Shown: positions 25,520 to 38,588, counted from the stretch's first letter. The stretch: 64,000 bases of DNA from Pseudorasbora parva (GCF_024679245.1 NC_090176.1:25792546-25856545), one strand, 5' to 3'. Numbers and translations are program-made. The notes: a model not told the origin generated them from the sequence alone.

Positions 25520-25890
25520 TGGACCCCGTTTGCTCTCAGAGCTGGGATTAGCGCTGCATTACCAGCTCTTTATCACTGGGATAATCAGCCCATAATTAAG
25601 GGGGAAATCTAATGGGATGTTAGGGGTACAACAGCCCTGTAATCCGATTACAGTGATGAGCTCATTAGCTCATATTCGCATACCTCTATTCCCCAAAACA
25701 TCAAGTGAAGTTCTGCTATTTGATTTTCAGAACAGGGAAACAATAAGGACCGCAACAAATCAATAGGCAAGCGGTAATCTGTAAATCTCATCAAAGGAAT
25801 CAAGAATTTTTGTGCTGTAATTGAACGCACTAGAGAAAACTAGCACTAAAATGATTACTGATAATACATCTGTGACATCTAGTCACCATT
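25520..25890. promoter_or_regulatory. Candidate enhancer-like block with a paired-class homeodomain dimer site
   Basis: Contains TAATCCGATTA at 25,640-25,650, an exact match to the palindromic P3 dimer site (TAAT-YNR-ATTA) bound by paired-class homeodomains. GGATTAG lies near 25,546, GGATAATC near 25,579 and CATAATTAAG near 25,592. The block is complex, non-repetitive and without a coding frame. Function is inference. Confidence 0.27.
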
Positions 25891-26741
25891 TCATTATCAT
25901 AATGTGTGGTGTTGTGGCTTCCAAGGCCCTTTCAGAAATGAATCGGACAACTGATGTTCCCACTTGAAGCAAGGCCCTGACACACCAAAGAAAGGCACAG
26001 ATAAAGAATCAGAGAGAACAGAAAGAAAGGAGGATAACACGCACACACAAGCGACACGACAAAAGCAGGAAGGGAAGCTAGATAGGAAAGCAGAAGGATG
26101 AGAGGGCACAAAGGATTGATATAGAACAATGGGACAATAGATCCAAGAGGAAGAAAAAAAAGAGAGAAGTAAACAGTAGAGGAAAGAAGTGAGTACTTCT
26201 CTCTTAGCTTTCAATATTTTTCGATAACTTCCAACCCCCTTCAGGAATCTGCCTGTTCTCGTGCTCTAACTCCGCTGTCCTGCTAGAGTTTTTCAGTGGA
26301 CTGATCGCTCCGTCTTACGACTGCTTGGATCAGCAGAAACGTAAATGGTATAGAGACACACATGAAAGAGATTGCCACTACTCTCCACAAAACACATGAA
26401 CATCCTTCCCTGCATCCACACTGCCTCCCTCCTGGAGAAGAGAGCCAATCAGATCACAGTGCTGCAGTTAATAAACGGGCTCTAACACTAGCTTTACAGT
26501 GAGCAAAGATGAAGATATTTTTAACAGGAGACAGGAAACCAGAAATTTCAAACGGAATAGCAAACTTGTGATTGGTTTCCCAAGCACTGCCTTAATCTGC
26601 CACTGGTTATGTTTGAGTTCTGTTTACATCAGAGTTGCAAAATTTATTTATGCCAAAGACTAAAATATAGCAAATAGCACAAACTCTATTTTAATTCCAT
26701 GTGTTCAAGAAGTGATTCCATTAAGTATTCTAATTTGCTTA
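25891..26741. other. Non-coding DNA, purine-rich patch
   Basis: 26,000-26,200 is purine-rich (AGAGAGAA, GAAAGAAAGG). Its complementary open frame is a low-complexity Ser/Leu/Phe reading with no family. No gene seen. Confidence 0.45.
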
Positions 26742-26960
26742 AAGTGTCCCTATTATGCTATTTTAAAGTTTCCTAATTTAGTTTTGGAGGTCCCTTTGTA
26801 ATCTTTTTGTTCACAAGCATCAAAAGGTTTAAAAAAAAACACACATTACACCACATCACTGTTCCACCACATCACACATTCTTAAACAACTTGACGGATG
26901 AAAGGATGATCCTTCTTTTCCAAATGGCCGCACTGCTCTGGTTGGTTAAATCCTAACCAG
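26742..26960. mobile_element. 5' fragment of a TTAAAGTG-type DNA element
   Basis: Begins TTAAAGTGTCCCTATTATGC, a terminus I recognise from abundant fish DNA repeats. The matching opposite-end sequence may be the fragment at 27,550-27,775, but a direct link is not shown. Confidence 0.5.
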
Positions 26961-26970
26961 CTAACAGGCT

Positions 26971-27201
26971 CCTTGTCCTTGTGGGGACATTTTTAGGTCC
27001 CCATGAGAAAAACATCTTATAAATCACACAGAAGGAGTTTTTTTGAGAAAGTAAAACTGCAGAATGTTTCCTGTGATGGGTAGGTTTAGGGGCAGGGGCA
27101 GTGTAGGGGGATAGAAATGACAGTTTGTACAGTATGAAATCCATTACGCCTATGGAAAGTCCCCATAAAACATGGAAACACTATGTGTGTGTGTGTGTTG
27201 T
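26971..27201. repeat. Dispersed fish repeat with GGGGAC motifs and GT tail
   Basis: TTGTCCTTGTGGGGACATTT, then GTAGGTTTAGGGGCAGGGG, then AAGTCCCCATAAAACATGG and a short (GT)n tract. The TGGGGAC/GTCCCCA motifs are inverted. I know this pattern as a common teleost repeat but cannot name or bound it. Confidence 0.5.
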
Positions 27202-27549
27202 AGTGCACATGTGGGAACTGTATCAATAACAGCTCATACCTTAGCAGAGCACTAATGTAAATGACTGATGTAAACATTAACGTTTGCAAAAAAAAACTTG
27301 CTCCATCCTTTATCTTTACTCAAAGTAGTAAGAATGACAGAAAACCTGTAGACACACTAATAATAAATTAATTGCATTTTAGGTAATACTGCTGCCAACA
27401 GCTGATTTACAGTATTATTTCAGTAAGACAGTAATAATGCGAGTAAGCTGCATTAATGTAGAGCCCAGCATTTTCTTGACATGATGCTAAACAGTAACTG
27501 ATGTAGTGGTCAAAGTTTCCCTGGTCTCTGTGCTCTTGTGCACACAAAA
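27202..27549. other. Non-coding DNA, nothing recognised
   Basis: No gene or element ends seen. Confidence 0.45.
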
Positions 27550-27775
27550 TAAATGGACGGGCAATATGTTAATGATTCGTTGTGACGTCACAATGAAATG
27601 GCTTGCGACTCGCTTGAAAAACCATTTGTTCAATTGACTCAGAGTCGACTCTTACATTTGAGAGACAATAACTTTATATACAGTGAACTTTCCGATTTAA
27701 ACCTTTGCAGGATGTTTTTATTCGCTTAGAACTGTTATACACTACATGAAAGGTCATTTTCAAAAATCCAGAATT
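27550..27775. mobile_element. Fragment of a dispersed DNA repeat
   Basis: Phrases such as ATGGACGGGCAATATGTTAA, GACTCAGAGTCGACTC and ACATGAAAGGTCATTTTC are familiar from a large fish DNA repeat that ends in a TTAAAGTG..CCCTATTATG-type terminus. No ends are present here. Confidence 0.42.
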
Positions 27776-29039
27776 GTGTTTTTTTAAAAATAGTTTGATG
27801 GAAACTGTATCATTTCTATGTTGGACACAATCAATCTGGTTCACATCAATTACCTATGAATTACTGGTAGTTGTCTCCGCATATTAATTTGGGATAGGAG
27901 GACATAACCATCCTTTTAGACCAACAATAACAGAGTGGAAATGTAAATAAACGTGATGAAAATGTTTATAGTTTTGTAACATGCAGCAGGATTTTGTTAT
28001 TTGCACACCCCCTCCGGAGTCAAATACTGAGAGAGAATTAGCATTCTTCCCTCAAAAATAAATAAATAAATAAATAAATTCATGATTAATTCATAAAATG
28101 AACAAATTCATTATTAGCTTATTCAAGGCACCATTATGGCATGGTGACATAGATTATACACACACAAAAAAAAGGTATGAGGACAAAGAATTTGCCGCAT
28201 GTGCTCTAGGGTTTTTGGCACCCACTACCTCCCCTATCAGCGTGCCCCCTCTCAGTCCTTCTGTCACTTGCTCTCCATCCTCCTCTGCTCCTCTTTTTCT
28301 ATCCCATCTCTCAGTCGCACTCTCAGCTGCTCCCGCCCCTGCTCACGTCTCTCCTAACTTTTCCATTTGTCTTTTCAAAAGCGCCGCCTACCACAGATGG
28401 GCAACCCTGGTGACCAATTAAACAACTCCTCAGGATGGCCACAGTCGCAGGTTTTACCATCTGATCAGTCTGTTGAGGTGTTTAACATGCGCATGTGTAT
28501 GAAATGTGACATTGTGAGAAAGTGTGAGAATAACCAGTTTATGATTCATTACATGTGCCAAGGTGCGTGACTAACAGCTAGTTTTGCCAATGTGTGACAG
28601 CATTTTGAGTGGGTGAGGAATTGCTCTCGTAAACCAAGCGTGGGGAGAACCGAGTCTTCGCCGAAGGATTAAGGCGACAAAGGCTACAAAGGCTGCACGG
28701 CACTAATGCGGCGGCTGGTTGTAAACCACAATGGAATTGTGTGATATCCTTCATGGCGAGCCAATAAAAAAAATCCCTCTGATTAAACAACCACAAATAC
28801 TTTAGAGTCTGAGCCAGTCTGGACATTAGAAGTACAAAAGAGTCATCAGGAGAGGTCAAATCAATTTATTTGCTAGACTGAGCAACCACCGTGGACTCAC
28901 GGTGGGAAATCAGCCATATGAAGAGCCAAGCTAATATAATAATTGGCTGCGTAGCGTGAACAGAAACAGAAGGAAGTCATCCAAACAGGCCAAGCCTTCA
29001 GCTGGACTGTGGGGGCAAAATAAACAGGACATTGCACAG
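27776..29039. other. Non-coding DNA with (AAAT)n tract
   Basis: An (AAAT)n tract of about six units lies at 28,056-28,080 and a pyrimidine-rich patch at 28,240-28,370. The 107-codon frame over that patch is Pro/Ser-rich by composition only. Confidence 0.45.
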
Positions 29040-30059
29040 TTAAAGGAATAGTCGTTCCAAACCTGTATGATTACTTTTCTTCTGTGGAATATAAAATAAG
29101 ATCACTGCAAAAACGTGCCTGTTGTAAAATTTGTGCAAAACGATATTACGCTGTTTCTTGCACGTTTCATGCAACTTTCAAAGTGAAATGTCCAAAGAGT
29201 GGTACTACAGCAAAAGCACGTTCAGTTTGATTGTGAACAACTTGGTTGTTGTACGGTTAAGAAACAAAATGTCTGGTGAGTGGAGCTAAAAAGTCTTTGT
29301 TGAAAATAGCGTACCACCTACACTAAACCCTATTCTAAGCCTAACGGATAGTGTTAACAAAAGCAAATGTGAAATAAAAGCATTTACTGAAGCAGCCATG
29401 TCATTTAGAACTGCTTCTACAAGTCTTTGAGCTTTTTATTGTGATTTTTGTTTCACCAGACCCAAGTGCTGTGCACTGCAAAAGCAATGCTATACCAGGT
29501 AAGCCAAACTAATTTATTACATCAGAAATACAGATACATATGTGATGTAAATTTTGAAATGTATTGGTTTTAAAATCGAGGTCATAACAGTATTTCACAA
29601 GGAACTGCATGAAAAATGTGTCTTTATTAATCTGCCCATGCAATCATTTGTGTGAAAATGAACAAAAGTTTTTAACTTCCACTGTTGTTCATTTCAACTG
29701 GAAACTGTATGTACCACATTTCAACAGATTTAGCAAAAATCCAGGTGGAGGAACTTTTTTTGGGGCCTTGGTTGACTTTTGCATGTAATGAAATTAAATG
29801 CTGATCAATTGTCATCAAGGTCCAAAAATGACAAAACAAAACAAAAACTAAACATACGCTCTCATAAACGCAGTTTATACAACCAATTCACTTCATTCCA
29901 TTATTTTTATTTCAAACTCATTATTTTATTTTTTATTCTGCTAAAAAAAAAGGAAAAAAAATTCTTCTGGCATTCTGCTAATCATCTCTTTTTGTGATCT
30001 CACATGAGGGTGAATAAACAGTGACAGAACTTTAATTTGTGGGTGACCTATTCCTTTAA
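29040..30059. mobile_element. TTAAAGGAATAG-ended MITE interrupted by other DNA
   Basis: TTAAAGGAATAG at 29,040 is matched by CTATTCCTTTAA ending at 30,059. The left continues with CAAACCTGTATGATTAC and CTTCTGTGGAAT; the right contains ATGAGGGTGAATAAACAGTG. These are the two halves of a palindromic MITE type usually only a few hundred bp long, so much of 29,105-29,950 is probably inserted DNA that I cannot classify. Confidence 0.62.
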
Positions 30060-31705
30060 TGCCCAGCCAATCTGCATGATCATGGGTGGTACTGAGGGCA
30101 GCAGCAGAGTATCTGAATGGCAGGGTCTGTGAGTGAGAGGGTCTAGCCAAGAGGCAAGAAGGGAAAGGGTGTAGAGGCACACATCCAGGTGGGTAGCAGA
30201 TGCAACCAATGAACACCCGCTCCATCTCAACCATGAGAAGGGTGGGACGTTCGGATGGGGTGAATGAATTTTCCCCACAGAATAGCAGACTGGGCAGAGG
30301 AGTCTGAGCGAGCACAGGTGGCAGCATATGCGAACTGTACTGGTCTATTGAATATGGCTGACATAAGCTTGAGGGGATTAGCATCCACAGCCTCCTTTAT
30401 ATGCCTAGCAGAGGGGAGCAGAAGAGACATGTACGCATTATTCAAGGTCCCACAACTTCTGACACTGACTAGATTCGACAAAAAAAAACTGTCCTGTCAT
30501 GCTTTTAAAGAAATTCAAGGAATATAGATGTCACATTTAATGCATTGGCTTTTGGGTCAAGGTTTTGAAGGTTAGCATCGCCTAGTTAGCCTTTGCTGCC
30601 TTAACCATATACCATTTGGTTATAAAGACCATCTTTCTCCAGCAAAAATCATTTGATCTATATAAACCACTAATATTTCGTAATGATGTAGATGTCGGTC
30701 CAGTGCTGAATATGATATTTCTGCCTGTCTGCTGTCAGGCCACTAATATTCATGTTGAAAAGCGGAAATTGGAAAGCAGTGCTGGCAGGAGATTAGGAAA
30801 AATCATGAGCATGACATCGCTTTAATGAGTTGGATTTTAAAGACAACAGACTGTCAACTTTGCCCTGTGTTGGCACTGCAACACGACCTGTAATATACAA
30901 AAGGAAAAAAATACTTAAGCCTGAGTGGCTGAATAAGCTTTATGGGTAGGCGTTTGGTTAATTAATTCATTTAATTCCCTCTCTCGTTTTAATTAGATTC
31001 TTTCCAGCTGAATGTAAATTGTGCCTTTTAGAAATTCTGGTCTTGAGTTAAAACTTGGATCAAATTTAGAACTGAAATAAGATGAGAATCTCTAGACAGG
31101 TTTTAAGGATATATAGTTGGTTTCGAATGTGTACGTGGTTTATTTGGATTTCAAATGCATACTCACCCAGTTCTTTTCCTCAAGAAAATAAGACAGGATG
31201 GAGACTTTCAGTAAGTGTGCATAAATGCTTGGTGTGATGCAAGCAGAGAGGACGCATCTGCACTGAGTAAATGATGCACTTATCTTCAGGGCTTTGAAGA
31301 ACTGGCTGGCTGGGCTGCTGATAAAGAGGGCTTTAAGAGTGTGTTGTCCCGGTTATACAGTTAAATGAGCTACAGCCTGAATGCTAAGAGTGGGAATCTG
31401 TAATACCATATTATATAGACATCTAGGTCACAATACAGCAATACTGAATATTACGAATTTTATGTTCAGTGTCAAGTCATAGAAAATTGCTTTTACTTGT
31501 TTCTCTTTCATCTGCATTGGACATCAGCACAGTTAAACACCGTTTGGAATTTGGTAGAATAGTTCCCTCTGTTCAAATCGAAAAAAGTTTACCTTTTCAT
31601 ACTAAACCATGATCCAAAAACATAACTGTAAATTAAAATGTTTAAAATAAAACATGCACCAATGGATATGTAACTATATCAAATAAATAAAATAAAATAC
31701 ACAAA
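30060..31705. other. Non-coding DNA, no supported gene
   Basis: 30,060-30,480 is GC-balanced with open frames on both strands (longest 147 codons, minus). None resembles a known family. A retroelement or host-exon remnant cannot be excluded. The remainder is AT-rich without features. Confidence 0.35.
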
Positions 31706-32518
31706 TACTTAATTAGGTACACCTGTTCAACTGCTTAATGTAAATATTGTGATTGTCAGCCAATCACATGGTAGCAAACCACAGCATTTAGGCATGTAGA
31801 TGTGCCCCATACACATTGAGACACGTTTAGCTGTATACTTATGATACTGTATACGTTTAGCTGTATAAAAAATGACCGTATCAGCGTTTCGTCCACATGG
31901 ACCCGGCATTTTGAGCGTGCTATTTTTTTCAACCGAGTCCCAGAGTGGATAAATCTGAAAGTGACAAACTTGCATTTTCGTGTGTACAGCCTGTCTGTAT
32001 ATTTTGTGAAATGATGCCGTCATCACGCACATCTCGACGCTAGTCAGACGCCAAGTCTTCTTCATATATCACATGTGTGCAGATATTCCTTGAGACGAGG
32101 GGGGAAACAAAAAAATCGAATGGGGAAAGCTCTGACTTCGTGTGGATGTGGCCATGGTCAGGATGAGCATCAGAATAGGGAAGAAAGGTGATTTAAGTGA
32201 CTTTGACCATGGCATGGTTGGTGTCAAACGGGCTGGTCTGAGTATTTCGGAAATTGCTGATACTGAGATTTCCACACGCAGCCATCTCTAGGGTTCACAG
32301 AGAATGATACGAAGGAGATAAAATATGTCCAGTGAGCAGCGGTTATGTGGGCATAAAAATGCCTTGACGCCAGAGGTCAGAGGAGAGTGGCCAGACCTGG
32401 TTGGACCTGATAGAAAGGCAACAGTAACTAAAATAGCCACTAAGGAATGCAAAAAGTGAATGCAAAAGAGGTTCAACCTGGTACTAGCAAGGTGTACTTA
32501 AAGTGGCCAGTGAGTGTG
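31706..32518 (+). mobile_element. Internally deleted Tc1-like element
   Basis: The left part starts near AATTAGGTACACCTGTTCAA and the right end is GGTGTACTTAAAGTGGCCAG followed by TGAGTGTG, inverted relatives of each other. Between them remains the N-terminal coding region of a Tc1-like transposase with frames such as GKKGDLSDFDHGMVGVKRAG and the following helix-turn-helix residues. The DDE catalytic part is deleted: the N-terminal region joins directly to the 3' end near 32,450. A separate insertion lies inside at 31,805. Confidence 0.83.
31805..32141. mobile_element. ~337-bp insertion nested in the Tc1-like element
   Basis: GTAGATGTG (31,796-31,804) and GTGGATGTG (32,142-32,150) flank a segment absent from the normal Tc1-like sequence, consistent with an 8-9-bp target duplication with one mismatch. 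The insert (TCAGCGTTTCGTCCACATGG, ATGATGCCGTCATCACGCAC) resembles a common cyprinid DNA repeat. An 8-bp duplication would fit hAT. Confidence 0.6.
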
Positions 32519-35202
32519 TTATATACACACACACATACCGTTTTATAAAGGAACTCACTGTGGAGTTACTCATCATAACTGAAAGGGGACACAGAAACCA
32601 CTGTGGCCCTTTAACTCAAATTTAAACTAATTATGTAAGACATTTTAAGTAAATCAAAAATTTCAATTCCAAATAATGAGAAAAGAGATTAACATTTTAA
32701 TGAGCTGGGTGAAATGGTAATATCTTTTACTAACTCAAGGGAAAGTTGATTATTGATTCAGGGCTACAGTGCAGTTATCCATGCACCAGTGCACCTCGAC
32801 AGCCTCCTTTTTATGGCTTATGTAATTATGTATTTGCATAGGTGTGCATATGTACACACACACACACACACAAAGCTAAGGTGATTGTGCGATTGTGTAC
32901 AAGACAATGCGCGCGGATTGCTTGCAACAATAGGAGGTGAATTTATAGAGGCATTACCATTTCAATGTCGCAAATAACCTGACGAGCAAAATGTCTGCGA
33001 AGGCAAGGTCACCCCAACAAAAGACGTAGCGCTCATTCACGGGACGTGATCATGGCAGGCTTTAATGGGCTGCTGCAGACACTAGGAGTCAGAAATGCCT
33101 GGGATGATTTATCTGATTTATAGGTATCTTATTCATTCGTTCTTCAGCTTCATTTATTGCTTCATAACTCTGCACTGACCTGAAGGAGCAGCAGTCAGAA
33201 AGGTGAACCGTCTGGGAATAATTATAAGCTTTGGTGAGCATCATAAAAGCATGTGCGGTGATGAGCAGATAGGGAAAAGAAGTACTGATGGGCTGTATGC
33301 AAATAAGTTCACAGTGAGAAGACAAGGGCACCTTGAGCATCTCGTACACACACAGAAGGAAAACACAAATATATTCATTTGCGTTCAGCCAAGGGAGCTT
33401 AATCCTTCACAAGGAGATCTACAGTCCTGCAGAGTTAAATTTCAACCCTTGATTAGTTGGTTGAGAATTGTTTGATTAGACTTAGAAGTAAACTCTGCGG
33501 GAAGGCAGATCATGTGCGAGAAGTTGCCAATTGGATGCCTGAATGCGGTGTATGGTAAACGAACAGCTACTGAATTCATTTGCAAACCATATTCATAATA
33601 TTTTTTATTATTCCAAAGGATTTGTTGCATTCATTAGACACTTCTGAGGAGAGAAAGCCTGGGGTTTAGTGGTTTAAGACAATCAAATCTAAAGCGATGC
33701 AATAGAGGAATGCTTTGGCCCATTTTTCCAATGTAAAGACGAACCCGGTTGACACCCTTGTAATATAAACCCATTAAGCCACTCTCATTAGCAGAGAGCT
33801 TGTTATTGTCCGTGTTCTCAAGCGTACGTTGGTTCCAAGTGCAATAATTCCATCACATGGTGGCAAATAGCTAAAACCGAGGCCTTTCTCCCTGGTGCAC
33901 CCATTATTTGAGGAACAGCTCCATGATGCCGGATTGATCAACCAAACCCAATGGTAGTAAGAGAGCAGACAGCATGAAGGTTGACTTACTGTACTCTTTC
34001 TCTTTTTTCCCCCATCGAGCTGTTAAACTTTCTTTTCCCCTTATGCATTTTTTTAATAGGTCTCACAGCCACTTACTGTTCAGTCCACTTCAATCTACTG
34101 ATAGCCTTCTGGCAGCTCCTGGCTGGTAACGGTGGAGATTGTTCAGAGCAAATTACAACTCTAATATCTTTCAATTACCGCTAAAGCCAATCTGGCCGTG
34201 CCGGAGGAGGCATCCCAGTACACTTTATACCATTATATCATTACTTCAGGAGCCCCTCCGATGGCCGAAGGGACTTTCAGGGAAAGGGAAAGAAAGAAAT
34301 CTCTCAAAACGGAGCAAACCGCACGTGCCAAAAGAAAAGTGAATGTGAAAAGTAGCAGCGACTCAACTGAAAAGTGTTAATGAATACTCACACCCATACT
34401 CACATGCTCACACACAACCATCTTTTTCAGCACAGCAGGATTTTAAATTTAAACTACTGATCTATGGGATTTATTTCTTGAAACATCACATAAAATGCTT
34501 CTATAGCTGACAGATTTCGCTTTAATATGGGTCCTGAGATATAACACCTTTCTCTGTGACAACCTAAGCCTCTGTAAGAAGAAAAAAAAAGTTGAGAGAG
34601 AGGTTTAAAAAATAATAATAATAATCTGAAATTCTCTCTGCCTGTCAATCATTCTGCAAGCTTCTGGAAAAAGACTACATGTATTGGGGGTGTAATTCGA
34701 AGGCAAAGTGTGGCAGAGGTTAGCAACACATGAGTTGTACAATGTCCGCCACTGCCTTGACGACGGAGCAGCCGTAGTGACAAGAAAGTCTCGTAAGTGA
34801 TTGAGGTGTGTTGTTGTTGGATGTAAGAGTGAACATAACAGCCTTCATTTACTCTCAACATCTGAGCTGCTGAAGATGCAATGGATTAGTTTGGTTTTTC
34901 AAGGGAATCATTTTACACCAGACTGCTTTGTGAGGGTCAATACAAAGCAGGTTTTCTAAATAGTTGTTACTCAAGGATGGATCAGTACCAACTGTTCATG
35001 ATCCAGCTTATAGTCTCTGGAGTCCCGGCAGTAATGAAAGGGAGAGCATGCACTTTATTATAGTTCAGAGTTGTTTTACAGAAATAAAGTCCACCAGTTT
35101 ATTAAGCACCGCCGAAAAAGCATAAGGTCTGTTTATTTTTGTTTACTGCCAGTTGTAACGATTGTTTTTGAGTGTTGCTGTGTATGTTGATGATAAAACA
35201 AG
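32519..35202. other. Non-coding DNA with small microsatellites
   Basis: (AC)n tracts at about 32,526-32,536 and 32,850-32,872 and an (ATA)n tract near 34,606. 32,930-33,330 and 33,540-33,960 are complex and could hold conserved non-coding DNA, without a specific motif to argue it. No gene seen. Confidence 0.4.
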
Positions 35203-35226
35203 GGAGAGAGAGAGAGAGAGAGAGTG
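35203..35226. repeat. (GA)n microsatellite
   Basis: About eleven GA units. Confidence 0.93.
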
Positions 35227-35699
35227 TGTTTATGGATAAGTGTATATGTCTATGGATAAGACTTTAATGATAACACTTCTTGTCCTGTGCATCTCCGCTC
35301 TTTTAGTGATTTTCTAGAGTGAAAAACAGGTGCTTCATCTTTTTTGTGATGTACAATAAACTTCATTAAAAAAGTATCAGTAAAGTTTTGACCATCATTC
35401 AGACAGGATCCGCTACAACATGCTAATAGTGGAGAAAAGCAAAATGACAAAAGTTATAAACGTAATTAACCTGTTCTATCTCCATGCAGCATATATTATC
35501 TGGCTCTATAGGCGAGAATACGAGCACCTCAATTAACCATTAAGAAACATCCTGTTGCTTTCTACATGTTGTCACTTCTTGAGTCTCTCGTCATTGTATA
35601 AATCCGGTTTGAACATATAGACTGAACAATGCTCCTTGCAGTTTCTGACCTATTTAGAGCGTGAGACTGTTCGGTTTTGTTGTTGCCATATCATGAGCT
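35227..35699. other. Non-coding DNA, nothing recognised
   Basis: No gene or element ends seen. Confidence 0.45.
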
Positions 35700-35925
35700 C
35701 TTGAATCTCCTTCTTATAACTGAAAGGGGGCTAGGAACACCAGCTCATTTGCATTTAAAAGAAGTACACACAAAAGCGGCACTTTTTGCTCACTCCCAAA
35801 AAGTGGAAATTTTATCATGATATAAAAACAAGATCTGTGGGGTATTTTAAGCTTACACTTCACATACACACTCTTGTTGGCTTGTTTTACATCTTATAAA
35901 AAGAGGTATAATGGGTCACCTTTAA
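35700..35925. mobile_element. 3' fragment of a TTAAAGGTGACC-type DNA repeat
   Basis: Ends AATGGGTCACCTTTAA, whose complement TTAAAGGTGACCCATT is a familiar fish-repeat terminus. The preceding TCTTATAAAAAGAGGTATAA is the usual subterminal sequence. No partner end identified. Confidence 0.5.
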
Positions 35926-36165
35926 AAGAAACAATACACCTGAAAATGTAATTACATTACAAATGCTTATTTACTCACTCATGTCATTTCAAACCCTCAT
36001 TCCATTAATTTTCCCTGCGGAACACCAAAAAAATAGGGGGCGGAGAGATCTTTTGTCATTGTATACAAAAGATTTCTGTGTGTTTGACAGTAAAACAGCA
36101 TACGGGTGTGGAACACTTAAGTAAATAATACCAGATAATGTGTATTGGTGAACTAATCCTTTACA
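35926..36165. mobile_element. Degenerate palindromic MITE
   Basis: CTTATTTACTCACTCATGTC and CCCTGCGGAACACC on the left, and GTGAACTAATCCTTTAC at the right end, match the ordered blocks of the abundant 'TTTACTCACCCTCATGTC' fish MITEs. The palindrome is badly decayed. Confidence 0.55.
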
Positions 36166-37171
36166 GTAAACTATGTCCAGATGCTTCTGATATAACTCAG
36201 CCAAAATAAAAAACCCACTAGATATTCATATGAAATCAGCAGGCGCCAAAGGAAAGACAAGTACATGTCAGACACTGAGCAGCACTCTGACGGTCTGATA
36301 ACTGGCTGATAACAGCTAGAAAATAACCTCCAACACCCCTCCACTCACTCCCGGTTTGCCTGTCTCATTCCTTCACAGTGGCCTCCCTCTTCAGTTTTCC
36401 TCTGTTGTCATCTACAAGGTCTCTTTCTTGCACTCCTCTCCTCTGGTTCTCCTGTCTGTCTGGTTTTAAGGCCTTTTCGTGACTCCAGAACTTGAACAAG
36501 CAGTATTCTAATATAAAGAGGTGCGATTCTAGCTCTCCGACTTCATTCTGGCCACAGTTGAACTTACAGCACAGGCATAGAAATATCACACGCGGCACAC
36601 GCATAGTACAAAAAATATAAATAAAGGTATGAAAAAAAATTCCCACTGTGACACTCCTCGCCCTTCTCCTCACACAAGAAAAGACCAAACGTCTACCTAA
36701 CCATGGCAGGCAAGACAATTTAGCACTTCAAAACCACTCAAATCAATTTCCCTCATAGAAGTAAATGTACTAGTCACAGAATAATGGGAAAGGACATTTT
36801 TATTTGGCTGAAAAGAGCTTTAAAGAAAGATAACATATAAAGGAGAAACTGATTGCTTTCTTCTACGCTGATTCCTTAAAAGAGATGAGAGGAACAGCTA
36901 TCTCCAGCTTTAGCTCTCCCGCTGATCTCAGCAGAACTGCATTTAAAACATGCTTCCATTACGCTACATTACCCCCGCTACAGGACTCCAAGTGAACTCT
37001 TCACCTCTTTTTCCTTAGCACAATCATTCCAGCACCATGTCCTCTTTATAAAGAGGAATACAGCTGACTCCGTCCTATGGTTTCATACTTTAAACCACAT
37101 CATCACACAATGATTCATTCAGTTTTGCTAACCAACATTCCGAGGTTTTGATTTTGAACAGTGCATTTAAA
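36166..37171. other. Non-coding DNA, nothing recognised
   Basis: A 117-codon minus-strand frame (36,365-36,718) contains Cys/Arg-rich segments but no known domain. I do not support it as a gene. Confidence 0.4.
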
Positions 37172-37345
37172 TACATTACCATTTAAAAGTTTGAGGCCAA
37201 TAAGATTTTAATTTATTTCGTTTTTTTAGAAATTCATATTTTTATTAAAGAAGGATAATCAGTGACAAAAAATAAATAGATTTCAAATAAATGCTGTTTT
37301 TGATCAAATAAATGCAGCCTTGGGTTATTAAAGTAAAGTTCATAG
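37172..37345. mobile_element. Truncated TACACTACC-type element
   Basis: Begins TACATTACCATTTAAAAGTT and continues AATAAATGCTGTTTTTGATC then AAATAAATGCAGCCTTGG, matching both outer parts of the family with the middle deleted. Confidence 0.68.
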
Positions 37346-38588
37346 TCATACAAAACAGCAAAAATACCAGAAAAGGTCAACAAGACACTGGTTCAGAAAA
37401 ACTGGAAGAAAAAAAAAGGTTTAAAAAAAACAATTTAGATGAAAATGGTAAGCATGGCAATTGTGGCAGCTGGCAAAGCTGAATGTGGCAAACATCTAGC
37501 CAAAAATACCGTAAATGTTTTTCTCCACTAAAACAAGCAGTATTATAATCATAAGACATGCTCTACATGGACACTGATGCCCAAATATGTAAAATATGTA
37601 AATTTTATATATGTAAAAGACAATAAAATCCCACAAAAACGTCAATTAAAAATACTTTGGAAACACTCAAAGACTTTGTAAATAAAAAATTGAAAACTAG
37701 TGGTCTTTCAGCTTGTAGTCAGGAAAATCCACTGTATAAAATACACGAGTAAACTTTCCTTTCTTATTCAAATTAGAATTGAGCTTGAAGTAACAATGTA
37801 ACAACTATGCCTGTGGACAATATCATTCATTATGAGAATCATGTAGGATGTTGCTGGAGTAAACAGACTTCACTGTATGAAACATTACTCACACAATACC
37901 AAATTCTCATAAAAACTCATTTCTTTCCTAGTTCATAACTTGATCCTCAACATTTTTAAATACATTTATTTAATATTTTCTGAGAATAAAGAACATCTCT
38001 AGAAGCATCTTCTAAACATTTATAAATGTTTTTGTCTTTGTTATAGTCTCCCTGGGTATTTAGGTTTTCAGGGAAAAGAAATTACCAAACTTTTTATAAA
38101 GATGATTCTCAACCATGTTATGAAAGACATAACAGAATGAGTTGATATACCAATGGCCATATTGGGTAGTCCCATCCCATTCAATATAATGCATCTATAC
38201 ACGGTTTCTAATTTACATATTGCATATGTTCTTAGTTGCAACGTAATAAGAATATAACTGTAATAATTGGCAACATTTTCATAATTTTTCATAGGAATAA
38301 TGATATAATTTATTTCCCTATCAACTTGTTGTGTCTCCCAAAATGCCTTGCTTTGTAACAAAGACATTTGATTAGAAACCCCATGATTATGAGGTCATTT
38401 TGATTATGACAAACAATTAGAAATTTTGTCAGATTCAAATAATAATTACAAAATATTATATTTTCCACTAGAGTACTAAATTAAAATCACTAAATTGTCA
38501 AACCTCTAAACACATTTGGCATATCTGAAAAGCCCTAAATGTGCTCTTTACAGGACATCCATACATCTGACATGTATGATGTCAGAGA
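37346..38588. other. Non-coding AT-rich DNA
   Basis: No gene, element ends or tandem units seen. Confidence 0.5.

Noticed and set aside
29941..30384. 147-codon minus-strand frame, the longest in the window
   Set aside because: No recognisable family, overlaps the end of a MITE, and shorter frames are open on the other strand. Kept as a possible but unsupported remnant.
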